Assembly (NCBI RefSeq): GCF_050624435.1 | Contig: NC_134543.1 | Span: forward strand, 124,339,475 to 124,403,474 | Source of the DNA: Tenrec ecaudatus | Lineage: Eukaryota > Chordata > Mammalia > Afrosoricida > Tenrecidae | DNA length: 64,000 nt | Reading direction: 5' to 3' | Part shown: in pieces, positions 1 to 11,196 of the stretch | How positions within the stretch are numbered: position 1 is the first letter of the stretch | Layout of the letters: each line of letters begins with the position of its first letter | Program-made: the position numbers and the translations under genes | Notes under the pieces: model-generated | The model's input: only the letters and a program-made list of their open reading frames with translations | Database searches by the model: none | Told to the model about the DNA's origin: nothing

Positions 1-505
1 CATCTTACCATTCTCCTAATGTGCCATATGTATTTCAGCATGTTCTTCGTGGGTCTTAAATGGCACCCATTCAGAGGCACAGCCCTCCAGCCCACTGACT
101 TTGAGAGAATCACATAACCGCTTTGCCCCTGGCTGTCTTTCCTGAGTGAAATCAAACTCCTGAACTCGGGACTGTATCGAAGACCTATAGACTTGGCTTA
201 CAAAGAGTGCTTAGAATCAACACATAATCGCATGGAAACAATAGATGCTATTATTACCTATTTTACACTAACATATGTGCACTTACTATTTGACTTCTTA
301 TATTCCAGAAGATGTGAAAGTTAAAACAAGAATGTGTATATCTGATACAGAATTAGACTCGGCTTATAAATTGTAGCTTTTATATTTAGTTCAATGGGAA
401 CATTCAACATGTTTAAATAGGAAACGGGATGATCTTGGAATGAGTGGCCAGAACAACACAGGGATCCGCTGGGAAATGTACTTGGATATGTAAATGCGGG
501 GCTGC

Positions 506-1045
506 ATTGTTGTTCAGTGCTGTTGAGTCCATTCCCACCCCAGTGACCTTGTCCAGGAAGATGGGAGGCTGCACGGTCCTGTGCCGTCCTGACAGTGGTT
601 CTTGTTTGAGCCCATCGTAGCAGCCACTGAGTCCACCCACCTTGGCAAACGTCTTCCTCTTTGGCACACTCCATCGCTCCGCCAGCCTGCTGTCCTTCTC
701 CAGGAACCGGTCCTTCCCGATCACACGTGCATAGCCCATGAGGTAAAACCCTGCCATCTCGCACCAGAGGAGCCTGGTCTTGTCCTTCTTCTGAGAAGCA
801 TGTGTTTGTTCTTCTGGCAGTCGATGGCCCGTTGAGCATGCTTCACCAACACCCTGCTTCGAATGCATCAATTCTTTGCCTGTCTTCCTTATTCATTTGC
901 CAGCTTCCACGTGCATATGGAGTGGCTGAAAATGATGGCCTGGGCCGGGCGCACCTTAGTCCTCCAAGGGGTATCATTTCTCAAAGTGGCATCAGACCCC
1001 AGTCAAGGTCACTGCTCCCAGAGTGTTGATTGCAGATCCAAGGAG
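506..1045 (-). mobile_element. RTE-type LINE 3' end, antisense
   Basis: Begins with the complement of the RTE 3' terminus (ttgttgttcagtgctgttga) and continues through motifs shared with the other RTE copies here. Examples are agcccatcgtagcagccact, aggaaccggtccttcccgat and ggcgcaccttagtcctcc. The ORF is degraded. RTE LINEs supplied the tail of AfroSINEs in afrotherians (family knowledge). Confidence 0.75.
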
Positions 1046-1854
1046 AAGGCAATCCCGGGCAGCCCCAGGCGTTTCTCCGTTCCTTATGGTGTCTGTCTGT
1101 CCATTTGTAGATTGATGCTATGGTCATACACGGGTAGACTTGGAGTCTCCAGAAATGTTAAAAGTGGTTAAGTTCCTTCATTCGTTTCTGTTCTCCAAAT
1201 ATATGTCAGCTTTCTAGGTCTGGTCTCTAGCAAAGAAACCTTTGTGATTTGTGGTTACTGGATTAAAGAACATAGATAAAGGGGAAGGAGACATTTTTAA
1301 TTCCCCTCGTTATTTTTTCCCCTTCATCATTCTTTCCCCAAACCAGGACAGGAGGCTGTTGGAGTGATTTGTGGGCATGCTAGTGGAAAGGTCCTTTCAG
1401 GTGAACGGATGGAACTTGCTCCAGTTGCTGAGGGAAACCACACCTGACAGGGCCTGCTTGCTGTCTGCACGGTCCAGGCTCTCTGTGCCCGCAGATGCGC
1501 TTGTTCTTGGGTTCGGAGTCCGTACGAGAATTGAGAGAGGGACTGGCCAGAGTGCTCACATCCAGCCCTGTCTTGGTTTTCATTCTATTTTACTGTGCTT
1601 TCGGCGGTGGCTTACCCAGATGTTTAGGTTCCCATTCGACAATCTTTCCACAAACAGTTTACTGAAATTGCGTAATTCTCAACAACGCATGTGCATTATC
1701 ATTATTTCCCTTCTTCGTCTTCCCATTTCCATCCATCTGCTGTCTCTGCCTCCCCACCCCACCCTTACACTCTCATCTTTGTTTTTAATCAGTTGTTGAC
1801 CATTTCTTTTCACATACTCTTCTGGGTTCAACTGGGAACCTCTGAGTATCTATC

Positions 1855-1882
1855 TATCTATATATATATATATATATATTTA
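1855..1882. repeat. (TA)n microsatellite
   Basis: TATC units followed by about ten TA dinucleotides. It lies in otherwise unremarkable upstream DNA. Confidence 0.9.
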
Positions 1883-2411
1883 ATGTGTTGTTTTTGTGAA
1901 CTGCCTCCATTCATTTTAATTAGTCAGCATGTCAAAACACTACAAATTTCAGTTCAATGTGTACCATTCTTGCTCTTGTAAGGAGGGCCGGGATGAGAGG
2001 GAGCCCCCAGAGGGCTGTGCGGAGTGGACGATTCCTTCGACTGGTTCAGCAATCCCCGACAAACAGTGCCATGGCCGGCCCACAGCGGTCGTGTGTTGCT
2101 TACACTCCCGCAGCACACGTGTCCTTCCAGACCCTCCTGTCGATCTGTGAGCTGGAGGTCACGAGAGAAAACGCTTCTTTGATTGTCCATCCTCCTGAGC
2201 ACTTCCCATGAAAGGGACACATAGGTGAAAATGCCGCGGGACCGTCTATTCAGTGCTCCGTGTGCATTCCTGCTGGTGGTTGGGGAGAAGTAGTTGGGTC
2301 CCCAAGTGCCCACCACCTCATCCTCTTAGCAAGATGTTAGCTTGGACGTTTTCTAACGACTCCGTTAGGAGCGGAATCTGTCAAAATCTTTCCTGGAACC
2401 CCTATTCATGC

Positions 2412-2462
2412 CACTAATTTTTATTAAGCAGCTACTGTGTGCTGGACATTGTATTAAGGTCT
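2412..2462 (-). repeat. L2/MIR-type ancient repeat relic
   Basis: Contains the recognisable ancient-LINE phrase ttattaagcagctactgtgt followed by gctggacattgtattaagg, the degenerate L2/MIR 3' region shared by placental mammals. Confidence 0.5.
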
Positions 2463-2554
2463 CCCCAGTAGGAGGTGATGACCACAAGTGTATGTCGCGC
2501 TTAGCAACGTAGCGGGCAGAGGAAAAACGGAAGGCCCTTGACAAGATGGATTGA

Positions 2555-2700
2555 CGGGGTGGCTGCACTGTTGCTCAACAAATAACAATGGTGAAGACGG
2601 CTTTGGGGGGAGCGGGGCTTCACTGCTGTGCACAGGGTCGCGATGAGTTGGCATCGCCGGATGGCACCGGGCAGCTACGTCACCAGCAGCCTTTGCTGTG
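2555..2700 (+). mobile_element. RTE/AfroSINE 3' tail, sense
   Basis: Ends with tgcacagggtcgcgatgagt and tggcatcgccggatggcacc, the sense-strand 3' tail common to RTE LINEs and AfroSINEs. The preceding sequence fits the RTE 3' region better than the tRNA-like AfroSINE head. Confidence 0.65.
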
Positions 2701-3279
2701 AGCTCAGCAGGGGAGGACAATTCCTAATGCTGCCTTTAGTCCCGATGCCCACATGTTGGAGATTTTATTGCGGGGTCTATGGGGCTGGCAGGAATACAGA
2801 GTGATTGCCCTGTGGGTTGAGAGGGGCACTTGGGGCTAAGCAGGTTTGCAAAGCAGGCTGGGATTTTTATGGACCTGCCCGGGCTGCTGCTTAGTTGGCA
2901 CCTGTGGGGCGGTTCATCATTCCTTCCGTGCTCTTCTCCCTCCTGGCCTTTGAAGGGTGGGTACTTCTAGCTGACCTGCGCTAACAATAGTCCCGACCTC
3001 TTGGATGGGAGCCCTGCAGGTGAAGCCCACTGAAGGGGGCTCCGCAGGGACCGGTGACTTCTCTCTTGCTCAGAGGCAGCGTGTGAGCCTGTCCCTTTGT
3101 AAGAGGGCTCCTGGTAGCCACGTTGCAAACGCACGTCGTTTACGTTTGTCTGAGCTTAATACGAGATGCAGCTCTCACGAGATGTGGGGGTGCCAACCTC
3201 AGGCACGGGCGGCTTCCTTCAGCCTTGCTCTCCAGGTTGGGGACGCATGTGAGGGGCGCCGCATGGAGACAAGATTCTT

Positions 3280-3604
3280 CTTCTTTTTTTAAAATCCTTT
3301 TACTGGTGGCGCGTACAACTCTTATCACAATCCATCCGTCTATTGTGTCAAGCGCATTTGTTGCCATCTTCATTCTCAAAACAGTTTCTACTTGAGCCCT
3401 TGGTATCACCTCCTCATTTTCCCCCTCCCTCCCTCACAAACCCTTGATAATTTATAAATTATTATTATTTTGTCATATCTTTCACTGTCTGATGTCTCCC
3501 TTTATCCACTCTTCTGTTGTCTGTCCCCCAGGGAGGGGGTGATATGTAGATCCTTGTCATAGGTTCCCCCTTTCTACCCCACCTTCCCCTCCTGGTATCT
3601 CTAG
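3280..3604 (-). mobile_element. Young L1 3' end with perfect 15-bp target duplication
   Basis: A 325-bp 5'-truncated antisense L1 starting at its oligo-T. It is flanked by identical ggagacaagattctt at 3265-3279 and 3605-3619. The internal text (cttgagcccttggtatcacc, cttgataatttataaattat) is shared with all young L1 copies in the window. The perfect duplication suggests recent insertion. Confidence 0.9.
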
Positions 3605-3837
3605 GGAGACAAGATTCTTAAGGAGGTCCCTGTAGCTCCCGGGGAATATGCTTGATGGGGTTTTACCTGTGAGAGCAGCTCACTTTCCCCCCTCCCCTTC
3701 CCCACACTATGCAGGAGTAGGTGAGAAGGGGATGCTGTCCTGGGCGAGTCTGTGGGAGGGGCAGAAATGGCCACAAAAGGTGGAAATGAAGACGGAGATG
3801 GATGCTAGCTTTAATTTCATGCTCACATGCAGGAGGG

Positions 3838-4058
3838 CAGCGGTGCCCAACCTTCCTAACCCGTGACCCTTTCACCAGTTCCTCATGTGGTGACGCCAGC
3901 CATAACATTGTTGCCATTGCTACATCCTAACTGTCGCTTTGCTACTGTAATGAATCGCCATGTAAATATCTGATAGGCAGGGTGTAGTTTCATTGTTACA
4001 AATTGAACATAATTAAAGCATAGTGATTCATCACCCAAAAAAAACGATATGTAATTCC
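3838..4058 (-). mobile_element. SPIN fragment, antisense, truncated
   Basis: The right half of a SPIN element in reverse orientation, starting CAGCGGTGCCCAACCTTCC and continuing through the AT-rich right arm. It stops near 4058, immediately before the probable LTR at 4097-4717. The left half is missing, and SPIN sequence does not resume beyond the LTR. The break may come from the LTR insertion followed by deletion. Confidence 0.8.
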
Positions 4059-4096
4059 ATCTCCACATCTTTCTCCTTGGTGCGGTTTGAGGGGGG

Positions 4097-4717
4097 TGCC
4101 AGCCCCCCACCACTAATAACGGGTTTGATAGGCACAACTGTATGGTTGAGATATATAAATGTTATATTAAAGTCACAGAGAGCATGAGAGATAAAAGAGA
4201 GATGAAATAACGGAGTCAGACACAATTCATAGCAGCATGCTCACCTCAGCCCAGCTTGGTGGTCGACATGCAGATAGGGGAAGGGAAGAAGGACAAGGGG
4301 AAAGGGAGCAAGGGAGAGAGGACAGGAGAGGGGGGACTGAGGAGCGGTCAGGGGAGGAGCCCAGAGAGAGCTCTCTATTGCTTACAGGCCTATATACCTT
4401 TGGTGGCCTGCAAGCCAACTAATTACAGGTAAAGACATATGTCATAGGAAAAGGAGGGCTTGGGGGTGCACAGGTGACAAAATGGGCTGATCTTAGATTC
4501 AGGATGGCAGCTTAACTTTGAATGTCACAAAGCCATCTCCATAGGAACCATTATCAGTAGGGTGTGAACCCCACCTACAGGGACCAAGCTAATGGCCTCA
4601 AGCCTTAGCCCATTGTCCCCAGCAGCAAGGGAGCAGGCCCACTGACTGCCTGAAGGGAAGTAACTGTCAATATTAGCTACAAGCAGTGTCCTAAGTCTAA
4701 CATATTAGGGGGCGACA
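4097..4717 (-). mobile_element. Probable solo LTR of an endogenous retrovirus (class II-like)
   Basis: Read on the minus strand, this 621-bp unit begins TGTCGCCCCC and ends GGGGGGCTGGCA, fitting the TG...CA rule. It contains a TATA-like tatata box (4389-4394 on plus), then a long C/T-rich segment, then an AT-rich stretch that could hold the poly(A) signal. No clear target duplication is seen, and no gag, pol or env sequence is adjacent. The 38 bp to the left (4059-4096) could be a remnant of internal sequence. Family assignment is a guess from layout. Confidence 0.55.
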
Positions 4718-4735
4718 ACTTGGGAGAAATCTTCC

Positions 4736-4836
4736 TGTTTCCCACACTCTGGGAGCAGCTGGTGGGTTCAAACGGCCAGCCTTCTGTTAGCAACTGAGCT
4801 GTGGAACCACTGTGCCTCCCTGGGCCCTTAAAATGC
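4736..4836 (-). mobile_element. AfroSINE, antisense, partial
   Basis: Contains gggagcagctggtgggttca, then gttagcaactgagctgtgga and accactgtgcctccctgg, the complement of the tRNA-derived AfroSINE head. It directly follows the LTR. Confidence 0.75.
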
Positions 4837-5915
4837 ATCAAGGCTTATGAAAGGGCAAGTTCCATATAGATAAGAACCCTGCCTGTGTTCCTTCTAATGC
4901 CTGTTACAGCAAAATAATAAGATTTTGCCGCTCAGATGACAGCTTGATACAGTACACTGCTCTCCGTGTTTCTCCAACTGCCATGACTAATGATAATGAT
5001 AGCAATAATCTCATGGACAGATCCATCGTCCCCTTTCTCAGTCCGAGACCGAGGCAGAGAAGAGTTCACAAGGGCCTACATCTCACAGCCAGTAAGGGTT
5101 GGGGTTGGCACATGCCCGGCCCTCACATATCAGGGCTCTTCTCCAAAAATGGGGCACTTGCTCATCTTGACCGATGGTGAGTAGTTATTTCCGAGATGAG
5201 GTAGCGACCTTGGCTGGAGCTGCACTTGTTTGTCACCCAGTGGACCAGGCTGAGCCTTTCAGCCTGAACTGCTGCCACTGCCCTGGGCTGTTTACAGCTG
5301 CCCCCTGGAGACGGACCCATGTCTATCTTCAAAGGAAAATGTCTGGGTTTCACCATCAGTTTGATTCACACATCTCCCGTAGGCCACCCAGAAGGGTTTG
5401 TGCTGTTCCAGGCTGGCTTCGCCCCTCCATCAGCGCAAAGATGGGCAGAGTATGAAATAGAAGCATAGAATGAAAAGGAAGAACAACACACATATAATGA
5501 GCCGATATCCTGTCTTTTTGCAAAATAGGACTAATCATTTAAAAAAAATAGAACCAAAGATCCAGTAAGATCCTATACCTAACAATTCGGACACAAGGAA
5601 AGAGAATGAGTGCAACAGACTCATCCAACTCTCCTGCGATTAAACTTGGAACTGTCTCAGCCAACCTGGGACTGGGAGCTCTGCTCGGCTCTGCGGCACG
5701 TGGACGTCTGGAGAGGCAGGATTCACCGAGCGGGCGGGACACGGAGGATGCAGGCAGAGTCCGTGCAGGCTGTGCCAGCGTTGCCCGGCGTTGGAAGTCC
5801 CCAGTGCAGAGGAAGTGCAGACCAGGATGAAGGTGTGAGTCCTGAGCTCCGCCCACCATCTTCTCAGAGTGTCCGTGGGTATAGAACGAGATTTCTCACG
5901 GTGTGGAAAAGGCAA

Positions 5916-5983
5916 GGGGGCTTCAGGAAGTTGATGGAAAGATAGAATGTCAATATGTTTTCCCACCATCTTTTTGCACGCCC
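5916..5983. mobile_element. Palindromic mariner-type MITE, copy 1
   Basis: About 68 bp. The left arm GGGGGCTTCAGGAAGTTGAT pairs with the right arm read in reverse, GGGCGTGCAAAAAGATGGTG, around a short AT-rich centre. The same arms (core CTTCAAAAAGTTC) occur at three other places in the window, which supports a MITE family. Confidence 0.55.
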
Positions 5984-6787
5984 ATGTGAATAGACTCCTC
6001 TTTAGCTGATGTTTCTAAACTGCTGTGTGCTTTAACCCCGCCTTCTCTTTGCGTAAACTAAGTCAAGGCTCTTTGTTTCCAACAAGTCTCCATTTTGCAA
6101 GGATCTGGTATTGTTGGGAATGGTGCTGGAAAGAGCTCTGTGGGGCATTCCCCGTGGGACGCGGGCTCAATCACCGCATGATCATCTGGCATGATAGTAA
6201 TATGAATGCCGGGCCTTTGTATAGATGTTTATGCTTCATAAAGCAAAGGTAGGCACATAGGTCTTTCTTTTTGAACATTCCTGAGAAGGAAATTGTTCAT
6301 TGTACATTGTGCTTGAGAAAACAGAATGATAAGAAAACGGGGCGCAGGGTCTGAAGGAGAAACCGGAGCCTTTTGGGTCTTAAACCAGTGTTTTTTGCAA
6401 ATGACTGGCATGTGTTGATTATTTTTGTCTAATCTGTCCGAGTATCATGAAATTGAGGTCTACTACAGTGGTTGTTTCTGGACAGCAGGACACTGGTAGC
6501 AGGAATCCACAATGAATCTCTGATGCTCCTGGTTCTGTGGAACGTTCACCCCGAACTATGACAGTTGCCCGCCTCTTGTGGCATCCTAGTGAGGTCTTAG
6601 GATGAGAGACAGGGCATCTGATTGGAGTAGTTGGGCAGGCATCAGGTGCCAGCTGAAGTTCCTTTAAAAGCTAGACCTTATACGGGCAAATGGGCCAAGG
6701 GATCGAGTGAGTGGACCAGGTCCACCAACTTCCAGTCTAGTACACTTCCAGGAGCCATGGTCTCCCCTGACCCCCTTCTCACTAACA

Positions 6788-7258
6788 CAGCAGTTCTCAG
6801 CCTGTGGGGCATGACCACTTTGGGGGTTAAATGATCCTTTCACAGAAGTCGCCTAAGACCATCAGAAAACACATCTTTCGGATGGTCTTAGGAACCAAGA
6901 CACCACTCCTATCCGTCTCCAGGTGGGTCTGCCCACACGCAGATACGCCCATATACGAGTACCCGGCGTGAAGACCGGGACCATGCTTCAAGACAAAACT
7001 GTCATTTATTTGTCATTAGAAATAAATATTTCACAATATAGAATTGCATATTGTTTTGTGATTAATCACTATTCTTTAATTATGTTCAATGGGTGGCAAT
7101 GAAAATGCATCCTGCATATCAGATATTTACATTACAATTCATAACAGTAGCAGAATTACACTTATGGAGTAGCAATGAAAATAATGTTATGGTTGGGGTC
7201 ACCACCACATGAGAACTGTGAAATAGGGTCACGGCATGAGGAAGGTTGAGAACGACTG
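6788..7258 (+). mobile_element. SPIN hAT transposon, non-autonomous, complete, with target duplication
   Basis: A 471-bp element with hAT-type terminal inverted repeats. The left end CAGCAGTTCTCAGCCTG is matched by the right end GAGAACGACTG read in reverse. It is flanked by 8-bp duplications cactaaca (6780-6787) and ctctaaca (7259-7266), 7 of 8 identical and close to the hAT target pattern nTCTAnAn. The internal text (a hairpin around the AAGACCATC motif, then an AT-rich right half) is that of the SPIN (Space Invaders) family. SPIN is known for horizontal transfer among tetrapods, and its short non-autonomous copies lack transposase. No coding capacity is seen. Confidence 0.88.
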
Positions 7259-8056
7259 CTCTAACAGAACCAGGCAGATATTAGCCATGGGGCTCAGGCC
7301 CAGAATGATCCTGTACAGTAAGGCCTTTGTCTCCAGAAAGGACACTTTGCTTCCTTGGGACTGACTGTTAGACCACACAGGATAAGGTGCAAACTTGTCT
7401 GGGTAGATGCTTGCAGGTGGGGTTTGCTGCATACATTTGGTTAAGTAACCCTAAAAGCAAAACTCAGAGCTTCTGCTGCCCACTGCCTTTCCCGCGCGGC
7501 TGGACTCAAGACAGATCTTTGCTGCTGTGCTCACGCTCCTCCCCTATTTTCTCCTCCCTCTTTTCTCTCTTGGATGTGGAATTTCAGGGGCCCACCTCCC
7601 TCCACCTTCCACTCTCTCCTTTTACTTGATGACACGAGACCTCTACATTTGCCAGATTCAAGAGCCCTTGGGTGGATTCTCAAATGGTTCGGCACCGAAT
7701 AACAGCCATGGCATTTACGCTTCAGAAAGTCTGCGTTTAGTCTGGGCAGTGCAGCTTTGCTGTGAGGTCGCTGCTAGCACATTGTCCTCATGGAATATGA
7801 GGGGAGGAAATTGACTGGAGGGCAGTCGCAGACCCCTTCTCTCTGCTCGCCCTGTAAATAGCATCCATGATAGCATCAGGTTTCATGGTTCTCCCCCACA
7901 TGAACTGCCTCCCCAGAAATTCAGGAACCCCCTGGTCTCCTACCCCAAGGGACAACCAATGCATGGAGCTGTCTGTGTCATAGCAAATTTGAGCATTTAT
8001 CTCTCGAGATGACACTTTATTGTCCCAAGTTGAATAGGTGGCTGGTTAAATACAAA

Positions 8057-8133
8057 GGGGCTTCAAAAAGTACGTGGGAAATTTCCATTATTTCTCACTT
8101 CTGGTTTTCCGTGAATTTTTATTTTTTGCAGGA
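8057..8133. mobile_element. Palindromic mariner-type MITE, copy 2
   Basis: The left arm GGGGCTTCAAAAAGTACGTG is the best preserved in the window. The right arm is a decayed complement (ttttccgtgaatttttatt). It is about 77 bp long with no coding capacity. Confidence 0.5.
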
Positions 8134-8707
8134 GAGGCACTGAGCACCTTTTAGACTTCAAACATCCTTATTGTTGTAGAATATGGTCGGATATTTTGAA
8201 TCTTTCTGCTTCATCAGCAATCCAGCGAGTGCCTGTAGGGCATTCGGTTCCGTTTGGGCCACCTGCCCAGGAACCCGTTTGTTGTTTCCTGAACAGCGTG
8301 TCTTGGCATTTCTCACATGCTACATGTTTTCGTGTTTGTCCCGCTGAAATCCATTCGGAATGGAAGCAGAGGTCAGAAAGACCTTAAAGTTGCTTGGCCC
8401 AGATCATTGCTTTGCGAAGCTGTGTGGAAACGTTGCTCCAGACTCCGGGAGCCTTCGGAAAGCATCATAGGCCTGCACTCACTCTGCCTCCGGGAGCACC
8501 CATCAGTGTGTCCTTCCTGCCTCGGCCCCGTTACTACTTCTGAGCATTTCCATTCTTAGGTGAGAGAAAGGAGTACAGGGTGCTGAGGCTAAGGAGTTGA
8601 CCCAGAACCTACTTGCACCTATAGGTTCCCTAGTACAAGATTAAAAAAATTAGTCTGGACTTGAAGTTCCCATGGATTTATGTTGTCTTTGCTGCTCTAG
8701 AAGGAAA

Positions 8708-8885
8708 TTTGGTGGTGCCGTGGTCTAAGGGCAACCTACAGGTTGATAGTTCAAACCCACCATCTGCTCCCTAGGAGAAAGATGTCTCAGTGTAGATTAC
8801 AGACTTGGGAACCTTATGAGACTGTCCCACCTCATCTTGTAAGGTCATTGCATTACAATCAACTTGATGGCAATGAGTTCTCTAA
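8708..8885 (+). mobile_element. AfroSINE, sense, near full length
   Basis: tggtggtgccgtggtctaag opens the element. ggttgatagttcaaacccac is the tRNA-like B-box region, and acaatcaacttgatggcaat is the RTE-shared tail. Confidence 0.8.
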
Positions 8886-9175
8886 AGGGGATGCTCCAGA
8901 ATCCATTAGCTACTGACTGTAAGGTGCCTTGGTTTGCTTGCCAGGAGGGCCATCATCAAGTGAAATCTGTACTGCTGCTTGAGGTGCAGGGCCAATGGGC
9001 AGTGAAACTGTCTTGCTGCATCCATCTTGTACCAGAGCATGCTTGTGAGGCTGGCATGCATGAGCACTGAGGGGAGCAGGGATTCTGGCCATGCGACAGT
9101 GCAGGTACTCAGTAAGCCGTGGGCCACAAGCTCAAGGGAAATGCATTAAATGGTTGCACTTACACGTCAAAAAGA

Positions 9176-10430
9176 ACACATTTACGGTGGTGAGGAGGGT
9201 GTAGGAGGCCTGGTAGGGCTTGATCAAGGGCAATGTAACCGAGAGGAATTACTGAAACCCCAATGAAGGCTGAGCGTGATAGTGGGACTAGAGGAAAATC
9301 AAAGGAAACAGAGGAAAGAACTAGGAGACAAAGGGCATTTATAGAGGTCTAAATGTAGGCTCCTACACATGTAAATATACTTATATATGAGGATGGGGAA
9401 ATAGATATATGTGCATATATTTATAGGTTTACTATTAAGGTAGCCGATGGACATTGGGCCTCCACTCAAGTACTTCCTCAATGCAAGAACACTTTGTTCT
9501 ATTAAACTGGCATTCCATGATGCTCACCTTCCTTCCCGACACAATTGCTGAAGACAAAGTGGGTACATAAGCAAATGTGGTGAAGAAAGTTGATGGTGCC
9601 TGGCTATCAAAAGATATAGTGTCTGGGGGCTTAAAGATAAACAAGTGGCCATCTAGCTCAGAAGCAACAAAGCCCACATGGAAGAAGCACACGAGGTGTC
9701 AAAGGGATGAGGTATCAGGCATCAAAGAAAAAAAAATCTTATTGAGAATGAGGGAGAGTGCAGAGTGGGGGACCCAAAGCCCATCTGTAGACAACTGGCC
9801 ATCCCCTTACAGAAGGGTTGTGGGGAGGAGACAAGCCAGTCAGGGTGCAGTGTAGCAATGATGAAACATACAACTTTCCTCCAGTTCTTAAATGCTTCCT
9901 CCCCACCCACTATCATGATCCCAATTCTACCTTACAAATCTGGCTAGACCAGAGGATGTACACTAGTGCAGATAAGAACCTGAAACACAGAGAATCCAGG
10001 ACAGATGATCCCCTCAGGACCAGCAGGGAGAGTGGCGATACCGGGAGGTTGGGGGGAAGGTGGGGAAGAAAGGGGGCACCGATCACAGGATCTACATATA
10101 ACCCCCTCCCTGGGGGACATACAACAGAAAAGTGGGTGAAGGGAGGTGTCGGACAGTGTAAGACATGGCAAAATAATAATAATTTATAAATTATCAGGGG
10201 TTCGAGAGGGAGGGGCGGGGAGGGAGGGGAATAAATGAGGAGCTGATACCAAGGGCTCAAGTAGAAAGCAAAAGTTTTTGAGAATCTTGATGGCAACAAA
10301 TGTACAAATGTTCTTGACACAATGGATGGATGGATGGATTGTGATAAGAGTTGTATGAGCTCCTGGTGAATGATTTAAAAATCATAAAATTTGAAAAATG
10401 AAATCTTAAAAAAATAAAACATTTATAAAA
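9176..10430 (+). mobile_element. Young L1 3' region, sense, about 1.25 kb
   Basis: Sense-oriented counterpart of the antisense L1 at 28713-30305. It runs from ggtggtgaggagggtgtagg through the G-rich gggagggagggg segment to gtgataagagttgtatgagc and an A-rich tail with several aataaa-like signals. It lies upstream of the first coding exon. Only 3'UTR-type sequence is present. Confidence 0.8.
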
Positions 10431-10659
10431 TAGTTCCAATTTGACCTAAACCTGTGTATGTCCTACAACAATTGAACTATCAGGAGGAAATGCAAGTATC
10501 CTCATTGTCTCTCTGAGTCAAATAAAAAATGGAATTGATATTGTGCTCACCTTGAGTCTCTGAGCCTGCATGAAACTGCCTATGAAGTTGGCCGCTCTGG
10601 CCTCATTAACGAGGACCGTGCACTGCCCTAGTATTGATCCCCCTGGATTCGTGTCGTTA

Positions 10660-10790
10660 TTAAACTGTACAGGATGGAAGCCACTGTAGCTACTTTATTT
10701 GTGAGGAAGTTGAAGCACGGGGTGGTCAACGGGACTTTCTCAAATGTATAGCCTCTTAGTGATGGAGCCGGGCTAGAAACCAAGGGTGGG
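10660..10790. repeat. MIR relic
   Basis: ctttatttgtgaggaagttg aligns with the MIR core phrase for a deep tail region, followed by agtgatggagccgggctaga. It is diverged, as expected for this ancient SINE. Confidence 0.45.
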
Positions 10791-11000
10791 TGTGTGGGGT
10801 GGGCTCTTATGCTGTGAGGGCACTGAGAGGGCATCATGATTCTTGCTGCCCCTCAGAGTCTCTGGAGAGGGCGCCCTACGGAAACTGTGGCTCTTGGCAG
10901 AACGAGCTTCAGGGACAAGCTGTGGGCACCCACGACGCTCTGTCTCGCACCTTGCCGGCGCAAACCTGGGCAGTTTGATTTCCTAGGACTCCCTGCAAGG

Positions 11001-11196
11001 AGTGCTGGTGCTATCGTGGGTTAAACATTGTATTGCTAACCAAAAGGACAACAGTTCAAAGCTACTAGCTGCTCCATCGGAGAAAGATGAGGCAGTCTGC
11101 TTCCATAAAGACTCACCGCCCTTTAAACCCTCTGGGACAATTCTGCCCTGGCCTCCTGAGTCAATAGGAGTCAGAATCTCTCTTGAGAATTCCTGG
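11001..11196 (+). mobile_element. AfroSINE, sense
   Basis: Starts agtgctggtgctatcgtggg, with ggacaacagttcaaagctac as B-box region and a diverged tail gtcaataggagtcagaatc. It is the last repeat before the first TLN2 coding exon. Confidence 0.75.

Noticed and set aside
9913..10320. 135-aa antisense reading frame
   Set aside because: Antisense of the L1 3'UTR. The same peptide type appears at every antisense L1 copy.
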